A DNA stretch of 12,475 nucleotides from an uncultured Anaerotruncus sp. (lineage in GTDB: Bacteria > Bacillota > Clostridia > Oscillospirales > CAG-272): the NCBI GenBank assembly GCA_905210995.1, contig CAJLZE010000064.1, positions 1 through 12,475 of the forward strand. Direction: 5' to 3'. Within the stretch, counting starts at the first letter, position 1. Every line of letters starts with the position of its first letter. The notes below the pieces were generated by a model. It was not told the origin of the DNA, ran no database searches, and saw only the letters and a list, made by a program, of their open reading frames with translations. Below, piece after piece: positions 7,982-12,475 of this stretch. The position numbers and the translations under genes were made by a program.

Positions 7982-8001
7982 TGCGCATAAAGATAAAATA
8001 A
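7981..8001 (+). other. Six-codon mini-ORF between the GldG-like and DUF4340 genes
   Basis: ATG at 7981 overlaps the upstream stop as TGATG and reads MRIKIK before TAA at 7999-8001, one base before the DUF4340 ATG at 8003. The DUF4340 start has only the weak AAAGATAAAATAA upstream and no clear ribosome binding site. A ribosome restarting at the mini-ORF could hand over to it. This may be chance; there is no conservation evidence. Confidence 0.25.
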
Positions 8002-8002
8002 A

Positions 8003-9490
8003 ATGAAGAAAAAAGGCATAAGACTTATAGCCATGACCGTTGCCCTTGCGCTGCTCGCAGGCGGTTATTTCATCTGGCGTGCCGTCTCCGTAAAGGGAGA
8101 CGGCAGCGGCAGTGACACCGCGCCGGGCGACGACACGTACACAGTCGGAACGGTCGATACGAAAACGCTGACCGCGGTCAGCGTCAGCCGCCGCACGGAA
8201 CCGAAGGAAGAAGGCGGCGAGACGGGGACCGTCAGCTTTGAGTTCAGACTCAAGGAGGACGAGACCGGCTGGCTCTGGTCGGAGAACGAAAAGGTGCCGC
8301 TCAGCAACGAAAAGTTCGCCGAAATGGCGACAGCCGTCAGCAGCGTTACCTCCCCTTATAAGCTTGACGGCGTAAGTGCCGCCGACCTCGGGAAATACGG
8401 GCTTGACGAGCCCGAGATATCGCTTGCGTTCACCGACGGCGCCGGCACGCATCGCTTCTATATCGGCTCTCTCAACAGCTATACCGGCACGAATTATTTC
8501 TGCACCGACGACAAAAGCGTTGTCTATACGGTCGATCCGTCGGTCGCCGAGTCGTTCAGATTCGACATTTACGACGTCATCGACACCGACGACGCACCGG
8601 CGGTAAACGCATCGGCGCTGACCTCGCTCGAATACACCGCAAACGGCAAAAAGCTGCTCTTCACCTACTACTCCGGCGGCAAGGAGAGCGACTACACGTC
8701 AAAATACAACTGGTATTTCTCTGTTGACGGCGGTGCGGAATCACATCTCGCAGCCGAGATCGGCGAAGCGCTGACAAAGGCGCTCACCTCGCTCGATCTC
8801 GGAAAATGCGTAGCCTATGACAGCTCGCGCGACTCCGAATTCGGACTTGACAAGGCATCGCGGCTCGTTCTTAAATACAACAAGACCTCGACCGTCACCG
8901 ATTCGACGACAAATATAGACAAGACCGTCACCACTCCCGAAGAGTTCGTGCTGAACGTCGGAAAAAACGAGGACGGAGTGATCTATGTGCGTGCCGATGG
9001 CTCGTCGCTCACGGCGCGTCTCTCCTCACAGGACGCATTTGCCGCGGTAATGACCGAAAATGTGCGTTCACTTCGCCCGACCGAGCTTTTGCTGCCCGAT
9101 TACGGCAGGATCGACGGCATCACCTTTTCGGCAGGCGGCAAAACGCTCGCCGTCAAGGTCGTTCACGCGGACGACGGCGGGATATCGTATGAGTCCGCAG
9201 ACGGCAAAACGCTCGACGAGGATAAGCTCACAAAGCTGCTCGACGCGCTCGCAGCTGCCAAAACATCGGCTTTCGCCTCCGATCTCGAACGCGATCCCGC
9301 AGCGGGAAGCGACGCAGTGTTCACGGCTGAGTTCACCTTCAACACGGGCGACGCAAAAACCGGAACGCTGACCGTCTCAAATTACAGCGGAAGCTACTGC
9401 ATCGTCTCATTTATGAACGACAACGACAGACTGATGACCATCGACGAGGCAAAGACCCTCACAGAGGCACTTGAAGCCTGTCTCGGCTGA
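8003..9490 (+). CDS. DUF4340 domain-containing membrane-anchored protein
   Basis: A 495-residue protein with a basic start and one N-terminal hydrophobic segment (about 7-27, no lipobox Cys), so probably an anchored extracytoplasmic protein and not a lipoprotein. A low-complexity Gly/Ser/Asp linker (31-48) follows. The rest matches the DUF4340 pattern: KYGLDEPEISLAF (131-143) and a second, degenerate copy EFGLDKASRLVL (279-290), each followed by a beta-rich stretch with a GS/GK turn (YIGSLNSYTG, NVGKNEDG), suggesting an internal duplication. Proteins of this family commonly sit next to GldG-like genes, as here, and their function is unknown. It is the last gene of the operon: 21 bases after the GldG-like gene, and followed by a terminator. 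Its ribosome binding site is weak. Confidence 0.85.
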   Translation: MKKKGIRLIAMTVALALLAGGYFIWRAVSVKGDGSGSDTAPGDDTYTVGTVDTKTLTAVSVSRRTEPKEEGGETGTVSFEFRLKEDETGWLWSENEKVPLSNEKFAEMATAVSSVTSPYKLDGVSAADLGKYGLDEPEISLAFTDGAGTHRFYIGSLNSYTGTNYFCTDDKSVVYTVDPSVAESFRFDIYDVIDTDDAPAVNASALTSLEYTANGKKLLFTYYSGGKESDYTSKYNWYFSVDGGAESHLAAEIGEALTKALTSLDLGKCVAYDSSRDSEFGLDKASRLVLKYNKTSTVTDSTTNIDKTVTTPEEFVLNVGKNEDGVIYVRADGSSLTARLSSQDAFAAVMTENVRSLRPTELLLPDYGRIDGITFSAGGKTLAVKVVHADDGGISYESADGKTLDEDKLTKLLDALAAAKTSAFASDLERDPAAGSDAVFTAEFTFNTGDAKTGTLTVSNYSGSYCIVSFMNDNDRLMTIDEAKTLTEALEACLG

Positions 9491-9515
9491 TTCACCGGAC
9501 AAAACAGAAAAAATG

Positions 9516-9555
9516 ACCGCGCCCCGAAAAGTCACATGACTTTTCGGGGCGCGGT
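9516..9555. terminator. Bidirectional intrinsic terminator between convergent operons
   Basis: A 19-base perfect inverted repeat (left arm 9516-9534, right arm 9537-9555) with only CA between the arms. The outer part is GC-rich (ACCGCGCCCCG). It is followed by TTTT then a T-rich stretch on the plus strand, and by TTTTTT after two bases on the minus strand. It lies between the stops of two convergent genes (9490 and 9574) and should end transcripts from both sides. Confidence 0.88.
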
Positions 9556-9573
9556 TTTCGTATATTTTTATCT

Positions 9574-10647
9574 TCAGCAGATCTCTATAAGATCCTTGGG
9601 CGACTTGGTAAAGTCCATAATTCCGTCCTCGGTTATCGCCACCATGTCCTCAATGCGGCAGCCGTACTTGCCCGAAAGGTAAATGCTGGGCTCGAACGTC
9701 ACGACCTGACCGGGCGTGAGCACCTTGTCGGCAGGCACGCGGAAGGAAAGGCGCGGCTCCTCGTGAATGTACATTCCGACGCCGTGACCGAGAGAATGAC
9801 CGAACGTTCCCACGTATCCCGCACCGTCGATGATGTCGCGGGCGATCTTGTCCATCTTAGCGCAGCCGGCACCGGGAGCAGCTGCGGCAAGCGCCGAGGT
9901 CTGAGCCTCAAGCACGGTGTTGTAGAGACGGCGGATATCATCGTCGGCTTTGCCGATGACGACTGTACGCGTCATATCCGAGCAGTAGCCGTCAAAACGC
10001 GCGCCGAAATCCATCGTAAGGAATCCTTTTTCAAGCTTTACGTCACGCGGCACGCCGTGAGGCATGGACGAAGCACTGCCCGAGACCGCGATCGTGTCGA
10101 ACGCAACGCACTCGGCGCCCTTTGAGCGCATAAAGAATTCAAGCTCGAGAGCCACCTGACGCTCGGTCATGTCGGGGCGGATAAAATCGACTATGTGCGC
10201 GAACGCCGCATCGGTTATCGCCTGTGCAGCCTTCATTTTTTCGATCTCGCCCGCGTCCTTGAACTCGCGCAGACCGTCGATCATCGCCGATGCACCGCCG
10301 ACGACCTCCATGCCGGCAAAGACATTGCAAAAGTTCTCATAGCCCGAGAGAGAAAGCGTCGCTTCCTCGACCGCCACACGCTTTGCGCCAGCCATGACCT
10401 CGTATGCCGCCGCGCTCATGCGCTTATCGGGCATAAGGATCTCAAATTCCTTCGCTGCGGGAGAGGCATTCGCCGCTTCGATATAGCGGAAGTCGGTGAG
10501 GAGCGCCGCGCGGCTCTCGGTAACGACGATAAGTCCGTCGGTGTAGTTGAAGCCGCCGAGATAGCGCTGATTTATTTCGGATGATACCACCACGGCGTCA
10601 AAGCCGTTATTTTTCATTTCTTTTCTGAGTCTTTCGAGATGTGTCAT
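9574..10647 (-). CDS. Xaa-Pro peptidase, M24B family (aminopeptidase P / prolidase-like)
   Basis: Cytoplasmic metallopeptidase that removes or splits residues before proline. The 357 residues hold an N-terminal creatinase-like domain (about 1-125) and a C-terminal pita-bread domain. All five metal ligands of the fold are present: Asp213 (MDFGA), Asp224 (SDMTRT), His288 (GHSLGHGVG), Glu319 (TFEPSIYL) and Glu333 (CRIEDMV). The upstream SMPHGVP (194-200) has the conserved active-site His. The size fits the short Firmicutes form (YqhT-like, often annotated pepP or pepQ), so aminopeptidase and prolidase cannot be told apart here. ATG 10647 has AGAAAGG upstream. It is the last gene of the operon, 30 bases after the TIM-barrel gene. 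The efp gene that often accompanies yqhT-like genes in Firmicutes is not next to it; a terminator follows. Confidence 0.93.
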   Translation of the reverse strand: MTHLERLRKEMKNNGFDAVVVSSEINQRYLGGFNYTDGLIVVTESRAALLTDFRYIEAANASPAAKEFEILMPDKRMSAAAYEVMAGAKRVAVEEATLSLSGYENFCNVFAGMEVVGGASAMIDGLREFKDAGEIEKMKAAQAITDAAFAHIVDFIRPDMTERQVALELEFFMRSKGAECVAFDTIAVSGSASSMPHGVPRDVKLEKGFLTMDFGARFDGYCSDMTRTVVIGKADDDIRRLYNTVLEAQTSALAAAAPGAGCAKMDKIARDIIDGAGYVGTFGHSLGHGVGMYIHEEPRLSFRVPADKVLTPGQVVTFEPSIYLSGKYGCRIEDMVAITEDGIMDFTKSPKDLIEIC

Positions 10648-10677
10648 TTTCTGACTTGCCTTTCTTTTATGTGAATT

Positions 10678-11562
10678 TTAATTATTGCTCATCTTTTTCT
10701 CGGCATCAATGAACATCGCCTTCATCGCCGCAGCGTCCTCCGCCATCGTCCCCGCCGATTCGCATATTATCCGCGGAGCGAGCTTTTCGGCCGCTATCGC
10801 CTCGGCGAGCGGATAAAAATCCGGGCCGTAAACTGTGTCCGAAAACGTGAGGTGCTTTTTCTCCCCAGCCGAGGTATATTCGATGCGGGAGAAATGGCAG
10901 TGGAGCGTGCGCGCATATTTGTCTCCGAGCGCCTCGCCTATGCGGTAAAACACGCGGAGATATGCGTCCTTATCTGGGAAGACGCCGCCGCAGTCGCGGG
11001 CGTTGAGGTGCCCGAAATCCACCACGGGATAAAAATGCGGATCAACGCGGCAAAGCTCTATCACCTCGTCAAGAGTGCCGAGCTGATTTTTTTTGCCCAT
11101 CGTCTCAAGCCCGAGCCTGATACTCGTATCGCCGACCGCCTCCATAACGTGCGCGAGCGTGTCGCGTGCAAGATCCATCGCCTCGTCACGCGTGATCTTT
11201 GACGCGCTGCCCGAGTGGATGACTATCGTGTCAGCCCCCAGCAATTCGGCAGCGTGGAGCGACTGCATGATATAGTCAACGCTTTTGAGTCGCTTTTCGG
11301 GATCGACACCCGAAAGAGAGATATAATACGGCGTGTGCAGCGACATGAGAATGCCCGCGCGCCGCGCCTCGTCGCCTATTTTGGCAAACGTCGCGTCAGT
11401 CCCGCGTATGCCGTTGCCGCCCTGAAATTCATATGCATCAAGCCCGCGCGCACCGACCCATGCGGGCGCCTCAACCGTTGATTTTTTGCCCTCGGCATAA
11501 AAAGATTCGCTGTTGCCGCCCGGTCCGAACTTCGGTGCGGCGATATTTGCATCGCTGTTCAT
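10678..11562 (-). CDS. Endonuclease IV-like TIM-barrel protein (AP endonuclease family 2)
   Basis: A 294-residue protein of the xylose isomerase-like/AP endonuclease family 2 barrel. The endonuclease IV zinc-ligand pattern is mostly present, and most spacings are close to those of E. coli Nfo: His76 (SLHTPYY), His116 (VIHSGS), Glu153 (GLETMG), Asp182 and His185 (VDFGHLN), His223 (HCHFSRIEY), His237 (KKHLTF) and Glu268 (ICESAG). The Asp-x-His pair of Nfo (Asp229, His231) reads Lys-Lys-His here, so one ligand position is changed. Activity on abasic DNA is therefore uncertain; it could be a divergent Nfo or a sugar isomerase-like enzyme. ATG 11562 has GAAAGG nine bases upstream and is four bases after the yqeG-like stop, indicating coupling. 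Confidence 0.8.
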   Translation of the reverse strand: MNSDANIAAPKFGPGGNSESFYAEGKKSTVEAPAWVGARGLDAYEFQGGNGIRGTDATFAKIGDEARRAGILMSLHTPYYISLSGVDPEKRLKSVDYIMQSLHAAELLGADTIVIHSGSASKITRDEAMDLARDTLAHVMEAVGDTSIRLGLETMGKKNQLGTLDEVIELCRVDPHFYPVVDFGHLNARDCGGVFPDKDAYLRVFYRIGEALGDKYARTLHCHFSRIEYTSAGEKKHLTFSDTVYGPDFYPLAEAIAAEKLAPRIICESAGTMAEDAAAMKAMFIDAEKKMSNN

Positions 11563-11566
11563 ATCC

Positions 11567-12121
11567 TCACGCCTTTCTCGCCGCGCGTTTACGGTAGCGG
11601 CGCATTATCGGGCGTTCCATAAGTCTTTTGAACCTGAAGAACACCGTTTTTTTTTCCTTTATAGGCGGCACGACAGCCGCACGGATGCCCATGCGCCGCG
11701 CCGCAACGACATCGGTGAATATCTGATCGCCGAGAAACATGGTCGTGTCTCTCTCGGCTCCGATATCCTCCATCGCCTTTATGAGATATTTGCGGGATGG
11801 CTTGCGGCAGTCGTAATACGCAGGCAGCCCGAGACGACTGTTGTAGCGCTCGACCCGCTCGCGCCCGTTGTTGGACACGAGCGCCGCGCGTATCCCCGCC
11901 GCACCGAGCGCCGCGAACCAGCGGACGGTCCTCTCGTCCGGCTCGGCGACCTCGTAGGGCGCCAGTGTGTTGTCGATGTCGATGATAAGCGAACGCACGC
12001 CGATTTTTTTCAGAAAATCGACGCCGATATCATCGAATTTTTCAAACATATAGTCCGGAACAAGCGTATGCCTGCGCCGTTTTCCGCCGCCGTTCGCGCC
12101 GGATATTTGCGGATCTCTCAC
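11567..12121 (-). CDS. yqeG: YqeG family HAD-type phosphatase (HAD IIIA)
   Basis: A 184-residue cytoplasmic phosphatase of the haloacid dehalogenase superfamily. Motifs in order: DIDNT (48-52) with nucleophile Asp48 and acid/base Asp50; SNN (83-85) as motif II; Lys107 in RKPSRK as motif III; GDQIFTD (131-137) with Asp132 and Asp137 as motif IV. LVPDYMFEKFDDIGVDFLKK before the first motif is the usual YqeG lead-in. The substrate is not established. The start is GTG 12121, with GAGGG six bases upstream; it adds a short basic N-terminus (GGGKRRRHT) that many YqeG proteins lack. The C-terminus is also very basic (RRYRKRAARKA), which could favour nucleic acid or phospholipid contact. It is the first gene of a three-gene operon. 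Confidence 0.9.
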   Translation of the reverse strand: MRDPQISGANGGGKRRRHTLVPDYMFEKFDDIGVDFLKKIGVRSLIIDIDNTLAPYEVAEPDERTVRWFAALGAAGIRAALVSNNGRERVERYNSRLGLPAYYDCRKPSRKYLIKAMEDIGAERDTTMFLGDQIFTDVVAARRMGIRAAVVPPIKEKKTVFFRFKRLMERPIMRRYRKRAARKA

Positions 12122-12160
12122 CGTTATCCCTCGCAGAAAAGTAATGATATTTGCGTTTAT

Positions 12161-12189
12161 ATTCTATCACAATTCGGGCGTCATATCAA
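12161..12189 (-). promoter_or_regulatory. Sigma-A promoter of the yqeG operon
   Basis: On the minus strand: -35 TTGATA (12184-12189), a 17-base spacer, and -10 TAGAAT (12161-12166) preceded by TGA, giving an extended -10. The expected start is near 12154, about 33 bases before GTG 12121. It is divergent from the tRNA promoter. Confidence 0.7.
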
Positions 12190-12238
12190 GGGCTGCGAAA
12201 AAAACATATAAAAATTTTCGTTTTTTTCGATTTTGGTA

Positions 12239-12267
12239 TTGACAAAATACGCACAACGTGGTATTAT
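12239..12267 (+). promoter_or_regulatory. Sigma-A promoter of the tRNA cluster
   Basis: -35 TTGACA (12239-12244), 17 bases, -10 TATTAT (12262-12267). The expected start is near 12274, about 19 bases before tRNA-Gly, a short leader as usual for stable RNA operons. The AT-rich stretch just upstream (about 12200-12238, with A and T runs) could act as an UP element. Confidence 0.8.
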
Positions 12268-12292
12268 ATTAAGGTAGTTTTGAAAACGATCT

Positions 12293-12365
<73 letters not shown>

Positions 12366-12366
<1 letters not shown>

Positions 12367-12383
12367 TTTTCCGAAAGGAAAAT
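12366..12383 (+). other. GAAA-tetraloop hairpin abutting the tRNA-Gly 3' end
   Basis: ATTTTCC (12366-12372), GAAA, GGAAAAT (12377-12383): a perfect seven-pair stem with a GNRA loop. Its first base is the last A of the tRNA CCA. It could mark the site for 3' trimming of the dicistronic tRNA transcript. The AT-rich stem and lack of a T-run argue against a terminator. Confidence 0.45.
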
Positions 12384-12403
12384 CCCCCGTTGCAGCGGGT
12401 AAT

Positions 12404-12475
12404 GCGTCTTTAGCTCAGCTGGATAGAGCAACTGCCTTCTAAGCAGTAGGTCGGGGGTTCGAGTCCCTCCTGGCG
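12404..12475 (+). tRNA. tRNA-Arg (anticodon TCT), 3' end cut by window edge
   Basis: The D stem GCTC/GAGC, anticodon stem ACTGC/GCAGT around CTTCTAA (TCT at 12438-12440) and T stem GGGGG/CCCTC around TTCGAGT are all sound. It would read AGA and AGG. The window ends about one base before the end of the acceptor stem. The visible acceptor halves, GCGTCTT (12404-12410) and CTGGCG (12470-12475), pair at positions 2-5 (with one T-G wobble) but not at positions 6 and 7 (T-T and T-C). The gene is clear; whether it is functional is less so. Confidence 0.88.

Overview
The window is bacterial chromosomal DNA, most likely from a high-GC member of the Clostridia (Oscillospiraceae/Ruminococcaceae-like, Bacillota). 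The reasons are the paired GlgC/GlgD glycogen genes typical of Firmicutes, a YqeG-family HAD phosphatase, purine-rich AGGAGG-type ribosome binding sites, TTG and GTG starts, sigma-A promoters close to TTGACA/TATAAT, and tRNA genes with an encoded CCA. It is densely coding. The longest gene-free stretches are about 210 bases (4313-4522) and about 170 bases (12122-12292), and both hold promoters. I see no mobile element, CRISPR array or prophage.

Region 1 (1-4363, minus strand) is a glycogen biosynthesis operon read glgB - glgC - glgD from a strong promoter at 4336-4363: branching enzyme, catalytic ADP-glucose pyrophosphorylase, and its GlgD partner, which runs off the left edge. Glycogen synthase is not in the window.

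Region 2 (4435-9555, plus strand) is a divergent four-gene operon: ABC ATPase, ABC-2 permease, GldG-like auxiliary protein and a DUF4340 membrane-anchored protein. It resembles the GldA-GldF-GldG transporter of gliding Bacteroidetes, but here it sits in a Clostridia-like genome where its substrate is unknown. Its promoter matches consensus exactly (TTGACA, 17 bases, TATAAT). A 20-base near-perfect dyad with a LacI/CcpA-like AAGCGCTT core overlaps the -35. The operon ends at a long hairpin that probably terminates transcription from both sides.

Region 3 (9574-12189, minus strand) is a three-gene operon: YqeG-like HAD phosphatase, an endonuclease IV-like TIM-barrel protein with one changed metal-ligand position, and an M24-family Xaa-Pro peptidase. 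Its promoter is a sigma-A site at 12161-12189.

Region 4 (12239-12475, plus strand) starts a tRNA cluster: tRNA-Gly(TCC) behind a strong promoter, then tRNA-Arg(TCT), cut by the right edge, whose visible acceptor stem has two non-pairing positions.

The points most worth following are the operator-like dyad, the orphan Gld-like transporter, the altered endonuclease IV-like protein and the mismatched tRNA-Arg.
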